Positions 24,419-33,752 of a stretch of DNA of 64,000 nucleotides are shown in pieces. The stretch is from contig CAJTTG010000006.1 in assembly GCA_910579185.1 (NCBI GenBank), positions 35,325-99,324 of the forward strand. The letters are read 5' to 3'. The stretch is from an uncultured Muribaculaceae bacterium (GTDB taxonomy: Bacteria > Bacteroidota > Bacteroidia > Bacteroidales > Muribaculaceae). Under the pieces are notes generated by a model, which searched no databases, had not been told where the DNA came from, and saw only the letters and a program-made list of their open reading frames with translations. A program made the position numbers and the translations under genes. Position 1 is the first letter of the stretch, and each line of letters opens with the position of its first letter.

Positions 24419-26734
24419 ATGAAACATTTGATATTGACAGTGGTTTTCTTTGTCGTGGCCTTCCTGGCGGAGGCTGCGCCTGTTGCGTCGGATACAGTTG
24501 CCGCGCCCCAGTCGGTAGGTCTTGTGCTCAGCGGTGGCGGTGCGAAGGGCATAGCGCATATCGGTGTGATCAAAGCTCTTGAAGAAAACGACATACCGAT
24601 CGACTATATCACCGGAACATCGATGGGTGCTATTGTGGGCAGCCTGTATGCTTGTGGTTTCACAACTGAGGAGATGATGGAACTGATCGGATCAAGCGGT
24701 TTTGCCCACTGGTCGACCGGAACTATCGATAAGAAACTGACTTATTATTTCTTGCAGGATGAACCGCTTCCCACGTTGCTGACACTCAATCTCGGCGACA
24801 ACGATGCCAACCGCTGGAAATCTGTCCTGCCATCGAGTGTTATCAATCCGCTGCCTATGAATTTCGCTTTCATGGAGCTTTTTGCTCCATATACCGCTCA
24901 GTGTGGCGGAGATTTCAACCGGCTGTTCGTTCCGTTCAGATCGGTCTCGTCGGATATGACAAACAAGCGGATGGTTGTCAGCTCACATGGTTCGCTCGGC
25001 GATGCCGTCAGATCCTCGATGAGTTTCCCTCTCGTGTTTCACCCGATCCGCCGTGACGGAGCATTGCTTTATGACGGTGGTATTTACGATAACTTTCCTG
25101 TTGACGTGATGCGAGACAATTTCGCGCCACAGATCATGATCGGCGTTGACGTTTCGACAGCGGATGCTCCGGATGAAAACCAGAATCTTGTGTCTCAGCT
25201 TGAGACCATGATCATGCAGCACAGTGATTACAGTCTGCCTGAGGATCAGGGAGTGAAGATCCGCGTCCATCTGGAGGAATTCGGCCTTCTCGACTTCGAT
25301 AAAGCCAAGAGTATCTACAAGATAGGTTATGACAAGGCAATGTCGATGATGGACTCGATCAAGGGGAGGATACATTCACGGATCCCGGCAGAGGCCAGAA
25401 CGTTGAGACGCGATGTGTTCAAATCGCAGACTCCTTATCTGCGTTTTGACACGGTCAGCGTTGATGGCGGCACAGCATCACAGAATGCATACGTCAGATC
25501 GCTGTTCACCCATAATGAGGCCGACACTTTCGGGCTTCAGCGTGCGAAAGATGCGTTCTATCGGGCCATCACCCCCGGAAAGTTCAAGAATCTTGAACCA
25601 ACGGCCAGCTATAATGATTCGACGGGCTTGTTTGCGCTCCATCTGCAATCGACGCTCAAGGATAATCTGTCGGTAGGTGTAGGGGGCTATTTGTCCACCT
25701 CGACAAATTCGATGCTTTTTCTTACCGCCGGATATAAGACTCTGAGCTATAATTCTCTTGATCTTCGGATGAACGGCTGGATAGGACAGAGTTATCTGGC
25801 TGCTGAGGGGAATGCCCATATCCGCTTGCTTCGCTCCCGACCATCGAGCCTACAGTTGAAAGTAGTGGCATCGCGACAGAAATATTTCGGCAAGGACAAG
25901 CTGTTTTTCCAGATGAGCGAACCTACATTCGCTGTGGCTAATGAATATTTCGGCCGCTTGTCGTACGGCGTCGCTCTCGGCCGACGTGGAAAAGGGGAGC
26001 TGAGTGTGGGATACGGACATCTTTCCGACAAGTGTTATTCGATGACAACAGCCGGCAGTGAAGGATACAACCTGTTGTGGCAGAATCTCGCGCAGGTCAG
26101 AGCCGACTATGAGTACAATACGCTGAATTCGGAGTCGGTGCCTACAGCGGGTGCCAATTACCGGCTGACAGCAATGGGTGTGACCGGCCACGCATACATA
26201 GAGGATCCGGGATTTAACAGCGGCGACCGCATCCGCCGATCACGCACCTGGGGGCAGGTGGAGTTTACGGCTCGTAATTTCTTCGACCTGTCGTCGCGGT
26301 TCGCATTAGGCACAGAGGTCAATCTACTTGCATCAACCAGAAAGCTGCTACCTACGTATGCTGCGTCAATACTGGATGCCCCCTCGTATAATCCGGCGGC
26401 ATCGTATACGAATGTGTTTACGCCTTCGTTCCGTGGCAATGGCTATGCCGTCGGCGGCATTGTTCCGATCTGGAAAATGTCAGGCATCATGCAGCTGCGA
26501 GGACGTGCTGATGTGTTTGTTCCGATGCGTCCGATATTCGCGCAGGCCGACGGTACGGCGCGATATGGTGACTGGTTCTCCCGGGTGTCGTTCTTCGGAC
26601 AGATAGAAGCCATTGTCACATTGCCGTTTGCCAATGTCTCGGCTTATACCCACTATGCCGGAGTCCCATCAGGGCGATGGAACTTCGGCTTGACGTTCGG
26701 GCTGTTCCTCCAGGCTCCCAAGTTCCTGCGGTAA
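24419..26734 (+). CDS. Patatin-like phospholipase with C-terminal outer-membrane barrel
   Basis: A 771-residue protein with a signal peptide (about 1-20). The patatin domain (32-320) has the oxyanion loop GGGAKG (39-44), nucleophile GTSMG (Ser68) and the catalytic Asp219 in DGG. A POTRA-like segment follows (about 335-415), then a long stretch of alternating beta strands ending in ..LFLQAPKFLR, typical of a BamA/Omp85-type 16-strand barrel. This is the layout of type Vd self-secreted lipases such as PlpD. In that family the lipase is exported through its own barrel. Whether it is released or kept at the surface here is not known. It is divergent from the lrp-type gene. Confidence 0.85.
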   Translation: MKHLILTVVFFVVAFLAEAAPVASDTVAAPQSVGLVLSGGGAKGIAHIGVIKALEENDIPIDYITGTSMGAIVGSLYACGFTTEEMMELIGSSGFAHWSTGTIDKKLTYYFLQDEPLPTLLTLNLGDNDANRWKSVLPSSVINPLPMNFAFMELFAPYTAQCGGDFNRLFVPFRSVSSDMTNKRMVVSSHGSLGDAVRSSMSFPLVFHPIRRDGALLYDGGIYDNFPVDVMRDNFAPQIMIGVDVSTADAPDENQNLVSQLETMIMQHSDYSLPEDQGVKIRVHLEEFGLLDFDKAKSIYKIGYDKAMSMMDSIKGRIHSRIPAEARTLRRDVFKSQTPYLRFDTVSVDGGTASQNAYVRSLFTHNEADTFGLQRAKDAFYRAITPGKFKNLEPTASYNDSTGLFALHLQSTLKDNLSVGVGGYLSTSTNSMLFLTAGYKTLSYNSLDLRMNGWIGQSYLAAEGNAHIRLLRSRPSSLQLKVVASRQKYFGKDKLFFQMSEPTFAVANEYFGRLSYGVALGRRGKGELSVGYGHLSDKCYSMTTAGSEGYNLLWQNLAQVRADYEYNTLNSESVPTAGANYRLTAMGVTGHAYIEDPGFNSGDRIRRSRTWGQVEFTARNFFDLSSRFALGTEVNLLASTRKLLPTYAASILDAPSYNPAASYTNVFTPSFRGNGYAVGGIVPIWKMSGIMQLRGRADVFVPMRPIFAQADGTARYGDWFSRVSFFGQIEAIVTLPFANVSAYTHYAGVPSGRWNFGLTFGLFLQAPKFLR

Positions 26735-26805
26735 GTATTTCGAGAGGTGCTTTATAACTGACAGAAAATTAAAGAATAGTCAGGCTTACACGTCGGCCAG
26801 GACCT

Positions 26806-26997
26806 TCAAATATACGAAATAGGGCGTGTAAGACCAGCGCGGATACGTTCTTCTTTAAGTGTTTCAGCGAGACAGAAAGAACGCGTTTCTTCGTCGAATT
26901 TGTCCCTTTGAATTGACCCTTTTGGACCATACTCAACATCGAGTAACTGATCCAAAGTGTCACATGACTCTAATAATTTATAATTATTTGTTTCCAT
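26806..26997 (-). pseudogene. 3'-truncated HigA-like antitoxin
   Basis: A reading frame of 63 codons starting METNNYK. It matches the N-terminal part of XRE antitoxins of the HigA type (LDQLLDVEYGPKGS...LKEERIRAGLT), which normally continue into a helix-turn-helix (..MTQEQLA..). Here the HTH is lost: after AGLT the frame reads RPISYI and stops. The partner toxin remnant lies just upstream and overlaps it by 14 nt. Confidence 0.6.
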
Positions 26998-27187
26998 CTT
27001 TCTTATCGTTGAAATATTCAATCATCAGTCGTTCAGCTCTTTCAATTTCTTTCTGAGGTGTTTTCTGCGTTTTCTTTTGGAATGCGTTAAATAAAACTAC
27101 AAGACATCCTTTATCAAAGCAGCAGAAAATGCGAAAAATATTACCTCCGGATTCTATCCTAATTTCAAAAAGACCTTTGACATTGAA
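26984..27187 (-). pseudogene. 5'-truncated HigB/Gp49-like toxin
   Basis: The frame reads FNVKGLFEIRIESGGNIFRI then FCCFDKGCLVVLFNAFQKKT and QKTPQKEIERAERLMIEYF. This is the C-terminal half of RelE/HigB-superfamily toxins, including the FxKKTQKTP..EI..A signature. The expected 40-50 N-terminal residues are absent, and in-frame TAG and TAA precede the fragment. The hutI stop lies 15 nt away. With the truncated antitoxin it marks a decayed TA locus. Confidence 0.65.
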
Positions 27188-27201
27188 CTATTAATTGGTA
27201 G

Positions 27202-28437
27202 TCAGGAGAGGGGGAGTCCGGCGAGAAAGACTGTGCGGATGATGGGGGTGGCGTAGGCGTAGGGGATGAAAGCGAGCGATGGGATCGGGTCAGTGATGAA
27301 GAAATTAGCCACTTTGCCGGGAGTTATGGATCCGTAGCGTCCGGCAGAATCCATAGCTGCAGCTCCGTTGATGGTCACGGCGTTGAGCGATTCCTCAGGG
27401 GTTAGCTTCAGCTTTATACATCCGAGCGACATTACCATACGCATATTCCCGGAAGGGGATGATCCCGGGTTATAATCGGACGCAAGAGCCACAGCGGCAC
27501 CATTGTCGATCAGTTGACGGGCTTTGCCGTATGGCATGCCGAGGAAAAAGGATGCACCCGGAAGGACTGTGGCGATGGTTTCTGATCCGGCCAAGAGGCT
27601 GATCTCGTCAGCTTCTATCCGTTCAAGATGGTCAACTGATATAGCCGAGTGTTTTACCCCGACTTGCACGCCTCCGGAGACGGCAAGTTCGTTGGCATGG
27701 ATTTTCGGTCTCATTCCGAAGCGAGCCGCTTCCAGCAGTATCCGATCGGTTTCCTGCGGCGAGAAGAAGCCTTCGTCGCAGAACACGTCGACAAAATCGG
27801 CCACACCTTCCGCCGCTATTGCCGGAAGCATCTCGCGGCAAAGCATGTCGACATAATCTGCCTGACGGCCTTTGAAGGCACGGCCTACGGCATGCGCTCC
27901 AAGAAATGTGGCTCGTATATGCATTGGGGTTGCCTCTGCGATACGGGCTATCACACGGAGCATCTTGAGTTCAGATTCGGTTGTGAGGCCGTAGCCTGTC
28001 TTGATTTCCAGACAGCCTGTGGCCATCTTCTCCACTTCCCGGATTCTGATCATCGATTGGCGGAAAAGCTCATCTTCCGATGTGGCCTGGAGCCGGTCGG
28101 CAGAGTTGAGGATGCCACCGCCACGACGAGCGATCTCCTCGTAGGATAGTCCGCGGATCTTGTCCTCAAACTCCTGCTCGCGAGATCCGGCGTAGACAAT
28201 ATGGGAGTGGGAATCGCAGAAAGATGGAAGCACAGCACCCCCAGCCGCGTCGATAATCTTTTCCGAGCCGTCGGTGGCAGGGAACCGGTCCATTGTTCCC
28301 CATTCGGCAAACTGATCTCCGTCAATGCGGAGCCAAGCGTTTTCAAGGATGCCGACGTGTTTCATGGCATCGCCACGCAGAGCCGATGTGGCTTGCGCGG
28401 CGATGCCGATAAGTTGTCCTATGTTTGATATGATCAT
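27202..28437 (-). CDS. hutI: Imidazolonepropionase HutI
   Basis: A 411-residue amidohydrolase that opens imidazolone propionate to N-formimino-L-glutamate, the third step of histidine breakdown. It shows the metal-binding DSHSHIVYAG (His-x-His), later LGAHAVG and HANELAVSGG, and the catalytic Asp in ALASDYNPGSSP. Length fits HutI. It overlaps hutH by 4 nt (ATGA) and ends the operon. Its 3' end abuts the toxin-antitoxin wreck. Confidence 0.96.
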   Translation of the reverse strand: MIISNIGQLIGIAAQATSALRGDAMKHVGILENAWLRIDGDQFAEWGTMDRFPATDGSEKIIDAAGGAVLPSFCDSHSHIVYAGSREQEFEDKIRGLSYEEIARRGGGILNSADRLQATSEDELFRQSMIRIREVEKMATGCLEIKTGYGLTTESELKMLRVIARIAEATPMHIRATFLGAHAVGRAFKGRQADYVDMLCREMLPAIAAEGVADFVDVFCDEGFFSPQETDRILLEAARFGMRPKIHANELAVSGGVQVGVKHSAISVDHLERIEADEISLLAGSETIATVLPGASFFLGMPYGKARQLIDNGAAVALASDYNPGSSPSGNMRMVMSLGCIKLKLTPEESLNAVTINGAAAMDSAGRYGSITPGKVANFFITDPIPSLAFIPYAYATPIIRTVFLAGLPLS

Positions 28438-29915
28438 GGGTTTTCGCGTAAGAATTCAACAGATCGCTGGATCAGAGGCGACATTACGGTGTCGTTGACG
28501 ATGAAAGGCACATAGGCGCGGTAGGCTTCGTGCCAGGCTTCAAGTTCGGGTGATGTTGTAGCCGGACGGCGGAGGTCGAGAGCCTGCATTGCATTGAATA
28601 GCTCGATGGCAAGAACCCTTTCGGTGTTGTCGGCTACACGGCAGAGCTTGGTGGCAGAGTTACCGCCCATTGAAACATGATCCTCCTGTCCTTGCGACGA
28701 GGGAATGGAGTCGCAACTTGTGGGCCAGCAAAGTGATTTCGACTGATTCACGATCGATGCGGCGGCATACTGCGGAATCATGAATCCGCTGTTGAGTCCC
28801 GGTTTTGCAACAAGGAATGATGGTAGGCCTCTCGATCCGGAGATCAGTTTATAGATGCGGCGTTCGGATATATTCGAAAGTTCGGCAAGCGCGAGTGTCA
28901 GGAAATCCATTGGCAGTGCTATGGGTTCGCCATGGAAGTTTCCGGCGGACACTATGATGTCCTCTTCCGGGAAGATAGTGGGGTTGTCGGTGGGGCTGTT
29001 GATTTCGGTCTCGATCACCTGTCCCACGTAGGCGAGGGTGTCCTTGAACGCGCCATGCACCTGAGGCATGCAGCGGAAAGAGTAGGGATCCTGCACATGG
29101 ACTTTATGGCCGCGGATCATTTCGCTGCCCTTGAGGTGAGCGCGGACGGCACGGGCGGTCTCCAGCTGTCCCGGATGGGGGCGAACGGCGTTGACTTCGT
29201 CGCCGAACGGCTCTATGCGACCATCGAACACGTCGAGCGAAAGCGCTCCGATCTTGTCGGCCAGACGGCTGAGACGACGTGCACGTAGAATGGCGAACAC
29301 AGCATGGGCCGACATGAATTGGGTGCCATTCAAAAGCGCGAGGCCTTCCTTGGCTGCAAAGCGTACGGGTTGCCATCCCATTTCGTCCATGATTTCCGAT
29401 GCCGGACGGCGGATCCCTTTATGGTAAACTTCACCGAGTCCGAGCAACGGGAGACACATGTTTGCCAATGGAGCAAGGTCGCCGGATGCGCCGAGCGATC
29501 CTTGAGAATAGACCACAGGTATTATATCGGCGTTGAACAGATCGACGAGCCGTTGGACGGTAGAAAGCTGGACTCCGGAATTTCCAAATGCAAGCGATTC
29601 GATTTTCAGCAGAAGCATAAGCCGGACAATCTGCGGATCAACGGTCTCGCCGCAACCACAAGAGTGTGATTTGACAAGGTTTTCCTGAAGGGTGGCCAGA
29701 TCGTCGGGGCCGATGGAGATGTTGCAGAGCGAACCGAAGCCTGTGGTGATTCCATAGATCGGTTCTGTGCAGGTCTCGATCTTGTTGTCGAGATATTCGC
29801 GGCAACGTGTGATCAGGTTGATGGATTCCTCGCTCAGGGCGAGAGTCATTTTCTTCTCAAGAATTTCCCCGACACGGTCGATCGTGAGCCGCGCCGGGCT
29901 GATATGGTGTACCAT
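28434..29915 (-). CDS. hutH: Histidine ammonia-lyase HutH
   Basis: A 493-residue lyase that converts L-histidine to urocanate and ammonia, the entry step of the pathway. The self-made MIO cofactor comes from Ala-Ser-Gly in GSLGASGDLAPLAN (about 136-149). The QDHVS-type motif is present as GQEDHVSMGG. It lies 25 nt after hutU and overlaps hutI. Length is normal for HutH. Confidence 0.97.
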   Translation of the reverse strand: MVHHISPARLTIDRVGEILEKKMTLALSEESINLITRCREYLDNKIETCTEPIYGITTGFGSLCNISIGPDDLATLQENLVKSHSCGCGETVDPQIVRLMLLLKIESLAFGNSGVQLSTVQRLVDLFNADIIPVVYSQGSLGASGDLAPLANMCLPLLGLGEVYHKGIRRPASEIMDEMGWQPVRFAAKEGLALLNGTQFMSAHAVFAILRARRLSRLADKIGALSLDVFDGRIEPFGDEVNAVRPHPGQLETARAVRAHLKGSEMIRGHKVHVQDPYSFRCMPQVHGAFKDTLAYVGQVIETEINSPTDNPTIFPEEDIIVSAGNFHGEPIALPMDFLTLALAELSNISERRIYKLISGSRGLPSFLVAKPGLNSGFMIPQYAAASIVNQSKSLCWPTSCDSIPSSQGQEDHVSMGGNSATKLCRVADNTERVLAIELFNAMQALDLRRPATTSPELEAWHEAYRAYVPFIVNDTVMSPLIQRSVEFLRENP

Positions 29916-29940
29916 AAATTAGGAATGATTATGTTGGTAT

Positions 29941-31950
29941 TCAGAATAAAGAGTCAATTAGAGAGTCGTCGGCGAGGGAGGGCATGGTGACGCAAAGACC
30001 GGGAGTGCGCTTCATCTCGCGGCGAATGGCCGACATGGCTCCGGGATTGCGTGCCCAGCTCCGGCGTGCAATGCCGTTGTTGACATCCCACAGGAGCATT
30101 TCGTCGATATTACGTGCGGAGTCGGCCGATCCGTCGATAACCATGCCGAAACCTCCGTTGATCACTTCGCCCCAGCCTACTCCGCCTCCGTTGTGGATGG
30201 AAACCCATGTTGCCCCTCGGAAGCTGTCGCCGATCACGTTGTGGACGGCCATATCGGCTGTGAACTGCGATCCGTCGTAGATGTTCGAAGTCTCGCGGTA
30301 GGGTGAGTCGGTGCCGGAAACGTCGTGGTGGTCGCGTCCGAGTACAATGGGCGCGGAGATCTCGCCACGGGCTATGGCATCGTTGAATGCACGGGCAATA
30401 CGTGTGCGCCCTTCACAGTCGGCATACAGGATGCGTGCCTGAGAGCCGACAACAAGATTGTTGGCTCCGGCTTCTTTGATCCAGTGAATGTTGTCGAGCA
30501 GCTGTCCGTGGATCTCTTCCGGCGCTTCACGCAGAATTTCTTCCAGAACCTGAGCTGCGATCTCATCGGTGCGTTTCAGGTCGGCCGGATCGCCGGATGT
30601 GCAGACCCAGCGGAATGGGCCGAAGCCATAGTCGAAGAATCCGGGTCCCATGATGTCCTGTACGTAGGAGGGGTAGCGGAAGCGTCCGTCCGGGAGTGTT
30701 ATGTCGGCACCGGCACGAGATGATTCGAGCAGGAATGCGTTGCCGTAGTCAAAGAAATACATGCCGTTTTCGGCAAGACGGTTGATGGCATTGACCTGGC
30801 GACGGAGCGATTCCTGAACAAGTGACCGGAATTTTTCCGGATCGTCGGCCATAAGGCGTTTTGCTGTCTCGAAATCGATGCCTGCCGGGTAGTAACCTCC
30901 GGCCCAAGGATTATGTAGCGAGGTCTGGTCGGATCCGAGATCCACTTTGATACCGTCGGCGGCCAGACGCTCCCAGAGATCGACCACGTTGCCCTGATAG
31001 GCAAGCGATACGGCCTCTTTGGCCTCGCGCGCTTCGGCAATACGTCTGATCAGCGGATCGAGTTCGGTGAACACTTCGTCGACCCAGCCCTGCTCCTTGC
31101 GCTTTGCCACGGCCTGGGGATTGATTTCGGCTGTCACGCTGACCACTCCGGCAATGTTGCCGGCTTTAGGCTGTGCGCCTGACATTCCGCCAAGACCTGC
31201 TGTCACGAACAGCATTCCGCCAAGGGATGTCTGTCCTGCCGGCAGACGTTTGCGTCCGGCGTTGAGTACGGTTATTGTTGTGCCATGGACAATGCCTTGC
31301 GGTCCGATATACATGTAGGATCCGGCAGTCATCTGTCCGTATTGCGACACTCCGAGTGCATTGAAGCGTTCCCAGTCGTCGGGTTTGGAGTAGTTGGGTA
31401 TCACCATTCCGTTGGTCACAATGACTCTTGGTGCGCCGGGGTGGGAGGGGAAGAGCCCGAGTGGATGGCCGGAATACATGACGAGTGTCTGCGAATCGGT
31501 CATTTCGGATAGGTATTTCATTGTCAACAGATACTGCGCCCAGTTCTGGAACACGGCTCCATTTCCGCCGTAGGTGATGAGTTCGTGGGGGTGCTGAGCC
31601 ACACGCGGATCAAGATTGTTCTGGATCATCATCATGATCGCCGCAGCCTTACGTGAACGTGCCGGATAGCTGTCGATCGGACGTGCATACATAGGGTAGG
31701 TTGGGCGGAAGCGGTACATGTAGATGCGTCCGTAGTCCTGAAGCTCGCGGAGAAATTCTGGCGCGAGTTCGGCGTGCAGATGCTGGGGAAAATAGCGCAG
31801 AGCGTTTTTCAATGCCAGCTTTTTCTGCTCGGGGGTCAGTATGTCCTTGCGTCGCGGTGCATGGTTTACGGTTGTGTCATATCCGGGATGCTCCGGGAGT
31901 GTGTCGGGAATGCCGGCGATGATGGCGGCTGATATATCGGACGTGGTCAT
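29941..31950 (-). CDS. hutU: Urocanate hydratase HutU
   Basis: A 669-residue NAD-dependent urocanase that hydrates urocanate to imidazolone propionate. It is longer than the 550-residue proteobacterial type, as expected for the Bacteroidetes/eukaryote-like form. It contains TYGGNGAVFQNW, TAGLGGMSGAQPKA (NAD binding), a YFFDYGNAFLLE segment, and the SIHNGGGVGWGEVINGG block near the C-terminus. It sits between ftcD and hutH with short gaps (19 and 25 nt). Confidence 0.96.
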   Translation of the reverse strand: MTTSDISAAIIAGIPDTLPEHPGYDTTVNHAPRRKDILTPEQKKLALKNALRYFPQHLHAELAPEFLRELQDYGRIYMYRFRPTYPMYARPIDSYPARSRKAAAIMMMIQNNLDPRVAQHPHELITYGGNGAVFQNWAQYLLTMKYLSEMTDSQTLVMYSGHPLGLFPSHPGAPRVIVTNGMVIPNYSKPDDWERFNALGVSQYGQMTAGSYMYIGPQGIVHGTTITVLNAGRKRLPAGQTSLGGMLFVTAGLGGMSGAQPKAGNIAGVVSVTAEINPQAVAKRKEQGWVDEVFTELDPLIRRIAEAREAKEAVSLAYQGNVVDLWERLAADGIKVDLGSDQTSLHNPWAGGYYPAGIDFETAKRLMADDPEKFRSLVQESLRRQVNAINRLAENGMYFFDYGNAFLLESSRAGADITLPDGRFRYPSYVQDIMGPGFFDYGFGPFRWVCTSGDPADLKRTDEIAAQVLEEILREAPEEIHGQLLDNIHWIKEAGANNLVVGSQARILYADCEGRTRIARAFNDAIARGEISAPIVLGRDHHDVSGTDSPYRETSNIYDGSQFTADMAVHNVIGDSFRGATWVSIHNGGGVGWGEVINGGFGMVIDGSADSARNIDEMLLWDVNNGIARRSWARNPGAMSAIRREMKRTPGLCVTMPSLADDSLIDSLF

Positions 31951-31969
31951 AAATGTCGTCTATTGGAGA

Positions 31970-33664
31970 TTAGATTTTTGAGTTTACGATTTCAAGCACT
32001 TTCTGTTCGAGCGTGTCGGCGCGCTGTGTCAGTTCGGCTGCCCGGGCCACAAGGGATTCCGCTGTCGCGCGGTCGGTAAGACCGGCTGCATTGATACGGA
32101 CATTGAGAGCGGCGCCATGGACTGCGGCACGGGCTGCAAGCGCACCTACGCCTGCATCGCTGACTGAAGCCGGATTGCCTGTTGAGGCCATGGCTTCAAC
32201 AAGGGGGAAAACGTCGATAGCCGCTTCCATTGTCCGCAGTGGTACTTGTGTAGCATATAGTGTGGCAGCTTCCATGGCCTCGGCACGTGCGGCACGTTCC
32301 TCTTCGGTGGATTTTGGCATCTGTATCGCTGCCATGACACGGTTGAATGCCTCGGTGTCCTCATCGACGAGGTCGAGAAGGTGTGTCAGCAGCAGCTGAC
32401 CGCCGTCGGCATAGTTGGAGAATTCTTCCCAGCGGTCGTCCCATCCGGCTTTGTGGGCGGAGAGGTTGGCTACCATAGTGCCGAGGGCAGCCGCGAGAGC
32501 TCCCATATAGGCTGAGATGGAACCGCCGCCGGGAGCCGGACTTTCCGATGCGGTTTCAAGTGCGAATCCGGTACATGTGAGGTCGGTCAATTTCTTTGCC
32601 GATGAGTCCTCGATCATCATTTCGATGATTTTTTCTTCGGGACGGAACGGGGCAAGTTCATCGAGCCCCATGGATTTGACAGCCATGCGTATGATCTCGC
32701 TTTCGGCTATGCCTGACGAGCGTTGCTGTTTATGGAGGAAGTAGCGTCCGGCATCGATCAGAGTGCGTTTCGGTACGAGACCGACGATCTCTGTTCCTGT
32801 CACGCGGATTCCACGCGCAGCGGCGGCACGGCACACTTCATCAAATGCTACATGCAGAGGAGTGGCGGCGATGTCTGTTATGTTCATGGAGACCTGGGCT
32901 ATGCCATATTCGTCGATGAACCATCCGATGGCCTTTGTGCCTTTCAGTGTTCCCGGGAGCATGATGACATTTCCGTCGGCGTCTTTCATCGGTTTTCCGT
33001 TGGGCTTGCCACCCTCGCGTTTGGGGCGTCCTTTCTCGCGGACATCGAATGCTATTGCGTTGGCACGTCGTGTGGAAGTGGTGTTGAGGTTGAAGTTGAC
33101 CGCGATGAGGAAGTCGCGTGCGCCTACGGCTGTCGCTCCTGTCCGGGCTACGGCTTCGGAGAAGGGCTGCCGGCCGAAGTCGGGGGCGTCGTTGTCGGAG
33201 TTTACGCGCTCCGGAAGGGCTTCGTATTCACCGCGGCGGCAAACGGCAAGGTTCTTGCGTTCGGGGGTGAAAGCGGATGCTTCGTAGGCGTAGACAGGGA
33301 TGGAAAGCTCGGATGCGATTCGCTTCCCGAGCTGACGGGCAAGTTCAGCGCATTGTTCAAGCGTTATGTCGCGGACGGGGATCAACGGAAGTACGTCGGT
33401 GGCTCCCATGCGTGGGTGTGCGCCATGGTGGCGCGACATGTCGATTAGCTCGGCGGCTTTCTTCACTCCGCGGAAGGCGGCTTCCATCACGGCTTCCGGT
33501 TCACCGACGAATGTGACGACGGTGCGGTTGGTGGCTTCGCCCGGATCGACATCGAGCAGACGGATACCTTCTACTGATTCAATGGCGTCGGTGATTGCTT
33601 TTATAACATTCCTGTCGCGCCCTTCGCTGAAGTTTGGGACGCATTCTATTAGTGGTCTTTGCAT
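31970..33664 (-). CDS. ftcD: Glutamate formimidoyltransferase / formimidoyl-THF cyclodeaminase (FtcD)
   Basis: A 564-residue bifunctional enzyme. The N-terminal transferase (about 1-330, starting LIECVPNFSEGRD, with HHGAHPRMGATDVLPLIP) moves the formimino group from formiminoglutamate to tetrahydrofolate, giving glutamate. The C-terminal cyclodeaminase (about 355-560, with SESPAPGGGSISAYMGALAAALG) makes 5,10-methenyl-THF and ammonia. It replaces HutG or HutF in this pathway and so links histidine use to one-carbon metabolism. It is the first gene of the ftcD-hutU-hutH-hutI operon, with a TAGCTTTG promoter 29 nt upstream. Confidence 0.96.
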   Translation of the reverse strand: MQRPLIECVPNFSEGRDRNVIKAITDAIESVEGIRLLDVDPGEATNRTVVTFVGEPEAVMEAAFRGVKKAAELIDMSRHHGAHPRMGATDVLPLIPVRDITLEQCAELARQLGKRIASELSIPVYAYEASAFTPERKNLAVCRRGEYEALPERVNSDNDAPDFGRQPFSEAVARTGATAVGARDFLIAVNFNLNTTSTRRANAIAFDVREKGRPKREGGKPNGKPMKDADGNVIMLPGTLKGTKAIGWFIDEYGIAQVSMNITDIAATPLHVAFDEVCRAAAARGIRVTGTEIVGLVPKRTLIDAGRYFLHKQQRSSGIAESEIIRMAVKSMGLDELAPFRPEEKIIEMMIEDSSAKKLTDLTCTGFALETASESPAPGGGSISAYMGALAAALGTMVANLSAHKAGWDDRWEEFSNYADGGQLLLTHLLDLVDEDTEAFNRVMAAIQMPKSTEEERAARAEAMEAATLYATQVPLRTMEAAIDVFPLVEAMASTGNPASVSDAGVGALAARAAVHGAALNVRINAAGLTDRATAESLVARAAELTQRADTLEQKVLEIVNSKI

Positions 33665-33692
33665 GGAAATCGGGTATTATGTTTTTATATGG

Positions 33693-33700
33693 CAAAGCTA
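33693..33700 (-). promoter_or_regulatory. TAGCTTTG promoter of the hut operon
   Basis: Minus-strand TAGCTTTG, 28 nt before the ftcD ATG; the only promoter match for the four-gene operon. Confidence 0.6.
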
Positions 33701-33752
33701 CAGAAAAAAAGCGTGACGGACAAAAAAAATCCGTAGTTACGTGCGCTGGCGG

